Shown here piece by piece: positions 27,647 through 37,484 of a stretch of 64,000 nucleotides of DNA. A program made the position numbers and the translations under genes. Location: positions 5,001-69,000 of the forward strand of contig NC_009398.2 of assembly GCF_000002875.2 (NCBI RefSeq), given 5' to 3'. Source of the DNA: Leishmania infantum JPCM5. Taxonomy: Eukaryota > Euglenozoa > Kinetoplastea > Trypanosomatida > Trypanosomatidae. Every line of letters begins with the position of its first letter. Positions within the stretch are counted from its first letter, which is position 1. The notes beneath the pieces are model-generated. The model did no database searches and had not been told where the DNA came from. It saw only the letters and a list, made by a program, of their open reading frames with translations.

Positions 27647-28439
27647 GTATGAAGTAGGAAGAAGGGCAACGTTTGGGGCGGGGGGGCTTCATCGATGTGC
27701 GTCTTTATTCCAGCACCTGCGCTGAGACCCCCTGAACTGTCGCCTTTCCGCCGGCCCCCCATACCCGCCACCTTCCCCTTCCTCCCACGCTGCCGGCTGT
27801 TCTTTATCTCGCTTTATCATCTTGTTCTCGTATGTGTGTGTGTACGTGCGTTGGCGCAGTCAAGCTCAGCTATAGGTTGAATAAGTCGCATTTCAGTTTT
27901 CGTTCGTGTCGGTGCACCCTCCCCTCCCCTCCTCCTTCTCCTCAGACCGCTTCCTCGATGTCCTCGTGGACGTGTGAGCAAGGGCGCGACGTGGAGACGT
28001 CAGCGCGCACGCATACGGAATAAACAGCCTTCTGCTCTCTTTGGTGGAGGGGACTGTTGATGTGCGAGAGAGATCATATCGCTTTTTGATTTTCACTGTG
28101 CCGAAGTCGCGCTTCTGAGCGCAGCACAGATGTGGATGCAGGAGGGAGGGGTCCGGACCTTCGAAACGAAAAAGGCACACCCGCACAAACAGCACAAGCT
28201 CTGGCTTACAAGTCTTCTCTTCCCTTCTCATCGCCTCTTCTTTCACGATCCACCACCCCCCCCCCTCGGGTGATGCGTGCGTGTCGGTGTTGTTCCTCTC
28301 ATCCCTTCCTCTACTGTTGGCGTGAGCCGCTCTTCACCGGTACTGTCACGCGCGCACCCACCCCAGCGCTGTCGTACACTTCACGACAGCGTCCCCTCGT
28401 GCTCTTCCTCTTTGGATCCTCTGCATAATTACTTCCTCG
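27647..28439. other. Intergenic region
   Basis: This 793-bp stretch has no gene. CT-rich segments at about 28210-28265 and 28400-28416 and several AGs precede ATG 28440. Confidence 0.45.
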
Positions 28440-29513
28440 ATGTCTGTGCCACCCCCGCCCCCGGCGGCGATACCGCTGCCTTCGTTAGCAACCGCGGTTC
28501 CGCTACCGCCCTCTTGCGTTGTGCCGCCTCCTCCATCCGCGTCAGCTGCCCCGTCCCCTCCACCCATGGCCACCGTTCCTCTGCCGCCTGCGGAGGCCAC
28601 GCCGCCGCCACCGTCCGCGCCGTTGATTCCGCCTCCACCAGCAAGCGTCATTCCTCTGCCACAGCCGCCAGGTATCAATGCAGCCGTATCGGCAGCACCA
28701 CCACCACCCTCGGCGATCGCTGCGGCCCCGCTGCTTCCGGAAGCCTCACCCCCTCCTTCAACAAGTACGGTGGCCCCACCTCCACCCGTGCAGGCAGCAC
28801 CAGCGTTGGCAGAGCCACCACCTGTGCAGCCCATCTCCGTTGAGGCATGGCGGACCCTAGAAGGCGCCACCCGCGAGCCGGTGCCGAACTTGGCGGCCAC
28901 CCGCTACCTAGCGGTGGAGGAGCGGGTGCGAGATGAGGTGTGTCGGCTCTTTATCCTCTCCGAATACGATGTTGGTACCCTCATGGTAAACATCGTCCAA
29001 AGCCTCCAGCACGTGGGGCGTCATGACGTGGGTCTGCTGCGGAACGATAACAACACCGCCTTCACCATCACCCAGTCTACCGCGCACGCGCGGCAGGGGG
29101 ATACGCTGGTGGAGCAGCGGCGCCACGCTGTTGCCGATGCGATCGAGCGCATCAACCAGGCTGGCAGCGATGCCGAGCGCGCGTTTGCTGAGGTAGCGCA
29201 ACGTGTGGCAGCAACTGCACCGCCGGCAGCACCAGCGAAGGATGCCCCCACCGCTGCAGCGCCAGCGTTCCGCAAGAGCGCCTACGAACTGCTGATGGAG
29301 CAAATCGCAGCCACTCGCCGCGGGCGCAGTCCGCAGAACCGTCGCATCGCCTCTCCGGAGGAGCGGCCGAAGCGCGCAGCGGGTGGGGCGGGGTGTGTCG
29401 AGTACCCCACCTCCTACAACGGTAGCTATCTGCTGCGGCGCTACGGGGGCACGTACGATCCGCAGCGCCAATACAGTCATTACCGCTACTACGGCTTTCC
29501 TCCATCGAAGTGA
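28440..29513 (+). CDS. Proline-rich hypothetical protein
   Basis: A 357-residue protein not recognised. Residues 1-130 are a Pro/Ala/Ser tract with repeated PPPP and PLPP blocks, typical of profilin-, SH3- or WW-binding linkers. A conserved-looking helical segment follows at about 145-190 (ERVRDEVCRLFILSEYDVG), then an Ala-rich helix, and a basic C-terminus ending in a Tyr-rich stretch (RRYGGTYDPQRQYSHYRYYG). There is no membrane segment or catalytic motif. The tract is in one uninterrupted frame and the gene ends cleanly, so it is likely real. Actin-related or scaffold roles are speculation from the proline blocks. Confidence 0.7.
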   Translation: MSVPPPPPAAIPLPSLATAVPLPPSCVVPPPPSASAAPSPPPMATVPLPPAEATPPPPSAPLIPPPPASVIPLPQPPGINAAVSAAPPPPSAIAAAPLLPEASPPPSTSTVAPPPPVQAAPALAEPPPVQPISVEAWRTLEGATREPVPNLAATRYLAVEERVRDEVCRLFILSEYDVGTLMVNIVQSLQHVGRHDVGLLRNDNNTAFTITQSTAHARQGDTLVEQRRHAVADAIERINQAGSDAERAFAEVAQRVAATAPPAAPAKDAPTAAAPAFRKSAYELLMEQIAATRRGRSPQNRRIASPEERPKRAAGGAGCVEYPTSYNGSYLLRRYGGTYDPQRQYSHYRYYGFPPSK

Positions 29514-30393
29514 GGCGTTTCTTTTCTTTACGCAGCGTGGAGGCGTACCAGAGCACGATGCACACACGCGCGAAGACAGTCAGTGTGGCGCACCAACAGC
29601 GTGGTGGTGGAAAGGAGTGGGTGGTGCGCACCGCAAATCTCTAGAACTGCATAGATAGACCTCGCGTTCTCCTTGCTCCCCTCGCCCCCTCCTCCCTCCC
29701 CCACCGCACAAACATGCCTGTACGTGCTTGTGTGTGTCTGCCTCGGTGTGCATGGTTGTGCAGACGCGCGGTGTGAAGCCGGATTAGAAGGAAGCGGCGA
29801 TGTGTCAGAGATACAGCATGCATCGGGAGATGCAGATAGATTGTGACTCGCATAGCGCGCCTCTTGCTTAACGGGCCAGTGCGTTTGGTAGATGACACCT
29901 GCTGCGCGCTCAACACACCGGAAAAAAGCAGTTCTGTAGAAGAGCCATCCCCCGCAAGCCTCTATTGGTGGGGCTCCATTGCCATGCGTTGTGTGCCCTC
30001 GACTCATCCTCGATGGGCTCCAGCAAGCTATGCCTTCCGACAGCCCGCATCCACACACACACACACACAGTGCTGCGGGAGCGCCGTTTCAAGCACGAGA
30101 CGCCGCTCCCCAGCGCTTTCTCCTTTTCGTTCTGCTTCGAAAGGCGCTCTTGTCGGTGTTACTTGTGGAGCTGTCTGCCCAGAGCCCACTCTACCCCCTC
30201 ACTTCGCTCCACGCCCTCTCTCGCTCGATCCTGGTAGTACGAGCACCTCATCAGTTGGACCCGCACACAAACACCCCACGTGGGCGAACGCACGCGCAGA
30301 CGACCACACAGCGGCACGTCCACGGAGACATTGTCCCCACCTACACCTACGTACGTAGCAAGCGCTCGGATCTACCCTTGTGTCTCTTGCGGC
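29514..30393. other. Intergenic region
   Basis: This 880-bp stretch has no convincing gene. A CA run lies at about 30052-30069, and CT-rich DNA at about 30115-30230 is followed by several AGs and by ATG 30394. Confidence 0.45.
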
Positions 30394-31452
30394 ATGCCTC
30401 ACCGAAAGATCATTATCGACACGGACTGTGGCGGCGACGATGCCATTGGCATCATGACCGCGCTGGCGGACCCCAATACCGACGTCATCGCCATGACGGC
30501 CGTCTGGGGCAACGTCAACGTGAATCAGGGAATGGAGAACATCGGCAAGCTCCTCGACGTTTTCGAGCGCGACATCCCCTTCTACAAGGGTGCCGAGGCG
30601 CCGCTCGTGTCGGATCCCGAGACGGTGCAGTGGGGCGGCTTCGGCAAGGACGGCTTTGGCGATGCGGATTTTCCACCGTCCGCGCGGGTGCTGGAGCAAT
30701 CCAAGACGCACGCCGCCCTCGCCATCACGGAGCTGCTGCGAGCTGCTAAGCCGGATGAGGATACTGTCTACCAGCTCGTCTGCCTGGGACCCCTCACCAA
30801 CATTGCTCTGGCGATGCGACTTGATCCGGAAGTGTTCGACGTACTGGGCAGCGAGACGGAACCGGCCATCACAATCATGGGTGGCGCGAGCGAGGCGAAA
30901 GGCAACTCAAACTTGACGTCGGAGTTCAACATGCACTGCGACCCTGAGGCAGCGTACATCGTCTTCAACCAACGCAATATGCGTCCCGTCCGCGTTGTTT
31001 CGTGGGAGGTGACGGTGGACTGCTCTATGACGTGGACGTTCTTCGACGAATGGATAGGCCGCCAGGAAAACGGGAAGAAGCAGCAAAACCGGTTTCAAGT
31101 TTTCATTGAGAAGGTGTTCCAGCGGCTGGAGACCTTCACCCGTCCGCTTCCCGACGGCACCAAGGCGAACACCGGGGACGCGGAGGCGACGCAAGACAAC
31201 ACATGCGTCATCCCTGATGCGGTGGCCATGGTCGCCGCTCTTTACCCCGAGAGCATTCTGGATCGCTTCATCACCTACTGCACCGTAGAGCTGCACGGAC
31301 GTGAGACACGTGGTCAAACCTGCCTGGACTGGTACGGCACTAAGCAGTCGATGGCGAAGCGAGGGCGCTGGTGCAACTGCGAGTTGATCACCCGTGTCGA
31401 TAACGCTCGCTTCTTGGAAGCGATGACTGGTATCCTGAAATACAAAGTTTAA
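30394..31452 (+). CDS. Nucleoside hydrolase, group III-like
   Basis: A 352-residue purine/pyrimidine salvage enzyme that hydrolyses the N-glycosidic bond of nucleosides. Trypanosomatids need salvage because they cannot make purines. The calcium-site signature reads IIIDTDCGGDDA (residues 6-17), with D9, D11 and D16 in place but Cys12 where classic IU-NH has Pro. Other family features are LVCLGPLTNIALAM, ITIMGGA and an NxxxDPEAA-like stretch (FNMHCDPEAA). In IU-NH the catalytic His precedes the last calcium Asp (HDP); here it is IPDAVA (Asp275), so that His is missing. The Cys variant matches what I recall of group III hydrolases, whose chemistry is less known. ATG 30394 starts directly at the family N-terminus. 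Substrate preference cannot be read from sequence. Confidence 0.9.
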   Translation: MPHRKIIIDTDCGGDDAIGIMTALADPNTDVIAMTAVWGNVNVNQGMENIGKLLDVFERDIPFYKGAEAPLVSDPETVQWGGFGKDGFGDADFPPSARVLEQSKTHAALAITELLRAAKPDEDTVYQLVCLGPLTNIALAMRLDPEVFDVLGSETEPAITIMGGASEAKGNSNLTSEFNMHCDPEAAYIVFNQRNMRPVRVVSWEVTVDCSMTWTFFDEWIGRQENGKKQQNRFQVFIEKVFQRLETFTRPLPDGTKANTGDAEATQDNTCVIPDAVAMVAALYPESILDRFITYCTVELHGRETRGQTCLDWYGTKQSMAKRGRWCNCELITRVDNARFLEAMTGILKYKV

Positions 31453-33555
31453 TATGCGCCACCGTCGTGTTGATGACGGCACGGACGCCACGCTCTCGGT
31501 ATCTTTTTCGTCTTCTGCTGTATGTGTACGCGTGGGTGTGCATGGCTGGTGAGGGTGAGGCCGGAAGCGAAGACAAGCACATCGTTTATTCACGTCTGTG
31601 TTGCAAAGCAGCCCTGCGATGCTCTTTCCGTCTCTCGTTCGCGTCGTGCGATGAGCCACACTCTCTCTCCCGGGCGCCGCCTACCTCCCACCCCCCCCCA
31701 AGCGGCCCTTCGCCGGTGCGCCAACTGGCTTTGCCCTTGTGACTGGCACATACCATCGCAGGAAGGAAAAGAGGAGCGACCTGCATGATCAAGAAAGTTT
31801 CTGGTGCAGGTCTGCGTGTGCTTCGTTTTCATTTTTCGTTCTTATCCACGTGAGAGCGCGCATATGGGCGCACATGTAAGTGTTGGGTGCACCTTATCTC
31901 CCCACCCGCTCATCCCACGCAGATAAGCGCGGACACGCATCCCCCTGCAAGCAAACATGCAACTATATATGTACAAACACCAATATATACATATATATAT
32001 ATATATATGTATATGCCTACGCATATACATGCATGGAGCTGATGTGCACATTCGTTGACGTAATGATGCAAGACGACTGCTGATGCCTTCGTCTTTTTTG
32101 GAGGAAGGATGTCATCACATCAAAGGCTCGCGTCTTTCGAACTTCTTCAACCCCTCCCCCCTCCTCTCCGCCCTCCTCCCACCCCCTTCCCAGATCTCTC
32201 TCTCTGTGTCTGCCTGCCCGCCAGCAAGCGTTGCCAGACGCAAAGAGGAACGTGCGCTTGTTCTGATGTGTCCTTGTCCCTTCAAGGAGCGTGGAAAGGT
32301 GTTCGCTAGAGTCCGCAGAGAGAAAGGTGACGATGTTGATCTCATGAGAGGAAAGGGGCGAGAGGCTCCGTTGTGCGGTCCCCACACGCACGCACGCACA
32401 ACGCGCCGTCTTCTTTTTGGTCCATCTTTTTTGTTGTTGTGTAAGGGTGGTTGTCGTGCCCCGCTGTTGTTTCTCTTCGATCCAGTATATCTGTCGGTGG
32501 TGGCTGAATGTACTTATAGGACCGGCCGACTGGTTGTGAAGCTGCTGCCCCCCTCCCTCCCTCCCTCCCTTCTCTCATGCACTGTGGCTTTCAGAAATTC
32601 GTTATCGCCCCAACGCCGCCTCCCCCTTCCCGGTTTTGCTTCACACTGACTCTGCAGAGACGAGTATAACTTTGGCTAACCTTTAAGCAGCGGCGGAGGG
32701 GAAGAGCGGCCACAACGCGGCGTGCGTTGGAGGTGATGGCTGGGCGTGTAGAGGGCTGTGCCGTTAAAAAGAAGGCTGCGGTGATGTACTTGCTGTGTTG
32801 GTCCGTTCGATGGTTGTGTGTCTCTTGTTTTCTATGTTCGTCGTTGCCCAGCCCCGGGTCAGGTGTTGCTCACTACACGCGCAAAAGAAAATGATTGAAT
32901 GACGCAATGCAAGCGTCGCACGCAGCTCCACAACACGCATCCCCCTCCCTCCCCGCCTATCCCCTAATCTACGTCCACATATGTGCGTCGACGCGTACAC
33001 AGAGGAGGGGAGGGGGGGGGGCAGAGAGCCACTGATGTGAGGACCTGGCGTAGCAGTGGTGCCCACAGCTTGGGAGTGGGAGGGTAGGCGAGGAACGAGA
33101 GTAGCCGCTAACGGAGCGAAGTGGCAGTTTTTCGACAGCCCGTCAATAGTGCCGACTTCGCTTAATGCAGCGGCTGTCCCCTCCCGTTTGCATCCCTCGT
33201 CACGTCTCCCACAACACCTTCTCCTGCCCCTGCACGCATCGCCGGCCTTGCTGCCTCATGCTCATCTTCGCCATGATGGCCCGCCCACGCCCCATTTCTA
33301 CCTTTCCACCCGGTTGGCAGGTGCGTAGGCGGGTATATCTACGCAGTTGTGTTTTTGTGCGTGTGTATGTGTCCGTGCGGCGTTGTGCGCACGCGCGTCT
33401 GCTCACCATTGGCCTAGAAGGGGCTACAACGCCTGTACCCAGATTCACAGCGACACGCGCGTACACATACAGACAGAGGGCACAGGCCCAGTCACAGAGA
33501 GAAGCGCTGGAGAAGTGAGGGCCGGCGGGTGAGGGGTCACCCGCCGTTGCTATTC
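31453..33555. other. Long intergenic region
   Basis: About 2.1 kb with no gene that I can support. It holds an AT repeat at 31991-32008, CT-rich tracts at about 32145-32200 and 32549-32575, and a G-rich run near 33005-33022. AGs after the CT-rich 33170-33240 segment or nearer to 33520 could serve the next gene. Confidence 0.5.
31991..32008. repeat. (AT)n microsatellite
   Basis: Nine AT units inside a wider A/T-alternating patch (about 31965-32030). Confidence 0.85.
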
Positions 33556-35133
33556 ATGTCGAGCAGCGCCGTCCCTGCGTACGAGGAGAAGCAAAAGGTT
33601 TACGCTCTCCTCAACGGTACCTTCCATGCGGCGATTGTGCTGGAGGTAGCAGAAGACGCAACAGAGGGCGGCTTTCTCTACTACGTTCGCTACGTGGAGC
33701 AGGACAGCAGGCTGGATCAATGGCTGCAGGCGAGCGACATCAAGGAACGTCACCAGGGCCGCGCACAACATGGAAGCAGCAGCACCCATCAGCAGTACAC
33801 CCCGAGCGGTATCAAGACGCGGCGGCAGAGCCACGTGACAGAGCAGCAGAATGCAGAGACGGCAGTGCTGACGGGCGAAGGGGTTGGTATGTCCACAGAG
33901 GTTTCGGCAAACGCGAAAGGCGGCGGCGCCGCCTCGCACTTGGTAAAAGTGTCGAAGACGCGTGCGCGACGCGATAGCGCGTTTTTCTCACGCACCAAGA
34001 ACATCTACTCGATCTGCATGGGGCCGCACGAGGTGGAGACGTGGTACTTCAGCCCGTACCACCTCGCCCGCCCAGAGGTGCAGCAGCGACTGCAGGCAGC
34101 GTCTCAGTGTGTAACGGGGAGCACCGAGCTGCAGTTGGTTCAATCCACCACGCCGTCAGGCGGCACTAGTGGTGTGAGCAGTGGTATCGCCGGCGTTGGT
34201 GGTGGCGCTGGTGGCAGCGGGAGTGTGAGCGTAGGGGGGGGTGGGTCAGGCAGAGGGAATGGTGCCGGTACGCGGCAGTGGCCAATCGCTACGCGCTCCT
34301 TCTCTCTCCACATATGCCCCTACTGCCTGCGGCCGTTCCTTGACAACGCAGCGGTAGTGCGGCATCTCCAGCAAGACTGCCTGCGCCATCCCCCTGGCAA
34401 CGAGATCTACCGCGACCCAGTGCGGCGCCTCGTCGTGTTGGAGCTGGACGGCTCGCTGGAGCCGACCTTCTGTGAGCACCTTGCTCTTCTCTCGAAGCTC
34501 TTTCTTGAGCACAAGGCTCTGGACCACGACATGACGCCCTTCCTGTTCTACGTACTGTGCTCCATGGAGACGCACGGCCTGCAAGTGTTGGGGTACTTCA
34601 GCAAGGAGAAGCAAACCCCCGAGCCGTACAACCTGTCATGCATCTTGGTGCTACCGCAGTATCAGAGCCGCGGCATCGGTCGATTCTTGATCGAGCTCAG
34701 CTACGAGCTCTCGCGCCGTGAGGGCAAGGTCGGCACGCCGGAGAAGCCCCTCAGCGACTTGGGTGAGAAACTGTACCTAAGCTACTGGGCCGACTCCGTC
34801 ACCATGGCCATTGCCCGGGCTATGGAGGAAGGCCACTGCGTCTCTGTGGATTACCTGGTGCAGGCAACGGCGATGATTCAGGCAGATGTGATACGAGCCT
34901 TACAGCACCAGAAGCTTCTGAACGGGCATCAGCTGACCATCTCCGAGGACATTGTCGAACGGTGCTACACGAAGCGCCTCACCAAGGAACGGGACATCAC
35001 GAGCTACACCTTCTACACGCACTTGCTCAGCTGGGCCCCCGGCTTCTACGAAGAGTTCCGTGGCGTGCCGCCAGCGCCAGCGTTTGTGCCTTGGCGCGAC
35101 CCAAGAGCGCCCCACTCGCGAACCGGCGGTTGA
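33556..35133 (+). CDS. MYST-family histone acetyltransferase
   Basis: A 525-residue nuclear enzyme expected to acetylate histone lysines using acetyl-CoA. An N-terminal chromo-barrel/Tudor-knot is visible (about 10-62: KVYALLNGTFHAAIVLEVAE ... YVRYVEQDSRLDQWL), as in Esa1/Tip60. A Ser/Gly-rich linker follows, then the MYST domain: a C2HC zinc finger starting C254/C257 (CPYCLRPF ... RHLQQDC), the acetylated-lysine region, catalytic Cys362 in NLSCILVLP, the acetyl-CoA loop QSRGIGRFLIELSYELSR (from about 371), and catalytic Glu396 in GTPEKPLSDLG. The start is ATG 33556; a GTG at 33529 adds nine residues and is unlikely. Trypanosomatids have several MYST enzymes (HAT1-HAT4 in Leishmania); I do not assign which one this is. 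An HP1-like chromodomain gene lies 2.3 kb downstream. Confidence 0.93.
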   Translation: MSSSAVPAYEEKQKVYALLNGTFHAAIVLEVAEDATEGGFLYYVRYVEQDSRLDQWLQASDIKERHQGRAQHGSSSTHQQYTPSGIKTRRQSHVTEQQNAETAVLTGEGVGMSTEVSANAKGGGAASHLVKVSKTRARRDSAFFSRTKNIYSICMGPHEVETWYFSPYHLARPEVQQRLQAASQCVTGSTELQLVQSTTPSGGTSGVSSGIAGVGGGAGGSGSVSVGGGGSGRGNGAGTRQWPIATRSFSLHICPYCLRPFLDNAAVVRHLQQDCLRHPPGNEIYRDPVRRLVVLELDGSLEPTFCEHLALLSKLFLEHKALDHDMTPFLFYVLCSMETHGLQVLGYFSKEKQTPEPYNLSCILVLPQYQSRGIGRFLIELSYELSRREGKVGTPEKPLSDLGEKLYLSYWADSVTMAIARAMEEGHCVSVDYLVQATAMIQADVIRALQHQKLLNGHQLTISEDIVERCYTKRLTKERDITSYTFYTHLLSWAPGFYEEFRGVPPAPAFVPWRDPRAPHSRTGG

Positions 35134-36135
35134 CGAGGGCGCGCGAGGTGCGCGCAAGGAAGCAACCCTGCAACGTTTTCCTCTGAATCATCATCCTCCC
35201 CCTCCTTTCCCACTCCTCCTTTCTGGCTGCCGCACTCTCCATGGAGCGGCTCTGAGGAAGAAGTGGGGTGGTGAAGGCCGAGGTTGGAATTACGATGGCA
35301 CCGCCTGTCCGCTAGAGGGAGAGATGAATGACCGCGATGACGACAAATCGAAGGAGTCCGCGCGCATGTTAGCCTCTCCGGCCGCAGCGGTGTGCCATGG
35401 AGCCAATCCGTGAAGGAGCCTAGCGAGAAGCTAACGCGACACGTGCGCGTCACATCTCTCCCTTCAGCCGCGTATCACGTTGGCCACTAGTCTGACCCTG
35501 CACCATTCCTCGTGGTAAGAAGCGAATGAGCAAGATGTCTCTCCATGCAGCGCATGTGCGCGCGGATGATGAAAGACCAAAACGAAAAACAGCGATGTAG
35601 GCAGATGTGCTGCGACTGATGCAGAGCTGAGCATGCACATGTGTAACGTGGAGGCGGTGGGCGTGCTCCCGCCGCACAGATGCACCTCGTGCCCTCCTCC
35701 TCCTCCCTCCTTTCTTTGTCAATCCCCTCTCCTCTCGAGTCTCTCGAGCGCGCTGCACTGACCATGCAGTTCTGCCGCCTCTTGTTGCAGGGCAACTCAT
35801 AAAAGCTTGTGCGCCTCTTCGTCTCGTCTCTCCCCCACATGCACCATCTACTCGCTTGCACATCTTTCCTGTCCTCTGCACTCCTCGAACATCGCGCACA
35901 TCGCACGGCTCGGTCATGTTTCCTCGGAGTCCTCGTAGCAGCTGTGCAGCACGTGACATCAGCTCCGTCTCTCCGTCAGTGGATTCACCGCCATAGTAGG
36001 TACAGCAGTGCACCAAACACGACGCATCGCCGTCTTGTCTGTGCTTCTTACACTTTCGTGCGCATTTCCCTCCCCCTCAGCACTCCGCCTCCTTCCCCTT
36101 ACTCATCACACACGCACGCATCTGTCAACTTCACA
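35134..36135. other. Intergenic region
   Basis: A 1-kb stretch with no gene. CT-rich tracts at about 35195-35222 and 36064-36108 are visible; AG 36078-36079 inside the latter is a candidate acceptor for the bL12m gene, with no ATG before 36136. Confidence 0.5.
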
Positions 36136-36681
36136 ATGCGCAGGGCACTCATTGCAAGCGGCCTCATGAGCCGGTGCACGCTGGCGCACCGCTACTGCTC
36201 CACCAAGCCTGCAGGCGACAACGCGAAGATCGACGACTTGGCCACCGCCTACTCTCAGCTAACGCTGAGGGAAGTGTCTGACCTGCAGCGCCTCATATTC
36301 AAGAAGCTAGGTCACAGCGACGAATTCTACGAGAAGGCGCTGCTGCGCGGTCTAGGCGGTGGCGGTGGCGCGGTTATGATGGCTCCAGCTGCGGCGGCGG
36401 CGGTGGCACCGGCAGCCGATGCCCCGGCCGCAGACGCGCTCAAGACGGAGAAGAAGAAGGTTGAGAAGCTCACGTACGACGTTAAGCTCGAAAAGTTTGC
36501 GCCAGAGATCAAAATCAAGCTCATCAAGGAGCTGCGCACAGTGACCAACCTCAGCATCGCCGATGCCAAGAAGGCAGTGGAGAAGTGCCCCGGTCTTGTG
36601 GCCACCAACATGAGCAAGGACGACGCGGAGAAGCTCAAGGTGCTTTATGAAAAGCTCGGGGCCAAGGTGGAGCTCCTCTAA
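36136..36681 (+). CDS. Mitochondrial ribosomal protein bL12m (L7/L12)
   Basis: A 181-residue stalk protein of the mitochondrial ribosome that recruits translation factors. A presequence-like N-terminus (MRRALIASGLMSRCTLAHRY) leads to the N-terminal dimerisation region (LATAYSQLTLREVSDLQRLI), then a flexible Gly/Ala/Pro hinge (GGGGGAVMMAPAAAAA) as in all L7/L12, and the globular C-terminal domain (about 112-181) with EKLTYDVKLEKFAPEIKIKL, KELRTVTNLSIADAKKAVEK and a final LGAKVELL. The frame is open to 35809, but the acceptor tract at 36064-36108 makes ATG 36136 the start. Confidence 0.93.
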   Translation: MRRALIASGLMSRCTLAHRYCSTKPAGDNAKIDDLATAYSQLTLREVSDLQRLIFKKLGHSDEFYEKALLRGLGGGGGAVMMAPAAAAAVAPAADAPAADALKTEKKKVEKLTYDVKLEKFAPEIKIKLIKELRTVTNLSIADAKKAVEKCPGLVATNMSKDDAEKLKVLYEKLGAKVELL

Positions 36682-37484
36682 GCACTGGAACACCACAGCG
36701 GCTGCGGCATGGAATGCCTGGCGTCTGCACTCATTGAGTGGGCGTGCGTGTGTGTATGTGTGTGTGTGTGTGTGTTTGGGCTTAAGGGAAAAATATATGG
36801 ATGTGTGTGTTCGAGGTATTCGGGCAACTATCGTTGGCGTTGCTCGCTCTGCGTGCGTGTGTGTCCTCCTGGGAATGTCTGTCTTGCATGTGCATCTGTC
36901 GGTATGGATTCCGTTGATGAGCGTCTCACATACTTTCTCTGTTGTAGTGTTGTGTTGCTCATTCTGTGGGTAGGTGTGTCTTCTCTGAGCTTCTTTTCAT
37001 CGCCTCCTCTTCGCTGTGAGAGAGTTGGCCGCAGCCGGTAGGAATCAACTTCGTCGCAGAGTCCACTTGTTAGCGTCGCTCCCCCCTCTACGTCCGCCAC
37101 GCGTCTCCTGCGCTTTTCAATCGAGTAGTCCCAGTGCGGAAAAGGACTGTGTGGAGAGGCGGGCGGATGTCGCGTACGCGGACCAGGAGAGAGCGGCACG
37201 GCACCGCCTCCTGCCCTCTGCCAGTTCTTTCGTCCTCATCAGGTTTCAGAAACGAAGAAAAACGCGCACCGACGTCTCTGCCCCACCACCCCACCCCCTC
37301 TTTCCTCGCCCTCTCTCTTTACGTGCCTCCCACGCGCAGCAGACTCGCTCATGCAGCGGAAGTGCCCGTGGACAGAGAGCCACACAACGGCTTTCATCTT
37401 CGCACCTCTCACACATACGGAGAGCTGAACTACAGCGCTGGCCCACACGGAGAGAGAGACTAGCAAGCACACACGTTTGCAGGC
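36682..37484. other. Intergenic region
   Basis: This 803-bp stretch has no gene. A GT-rich microsatellite lies at 36744-36776 just after the bL12m stop. CT-rich DNA at about 37280-37320 and an AG at 37462 precede ATG 37485. Confidence 0.5.
36744..36776. repeat. (GT)n-rich microsatellite
   Basis: Imperfect GT run within 100 bases of the bL12m stop codon, probably in its 3' UTR. Confidence 0.8.
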
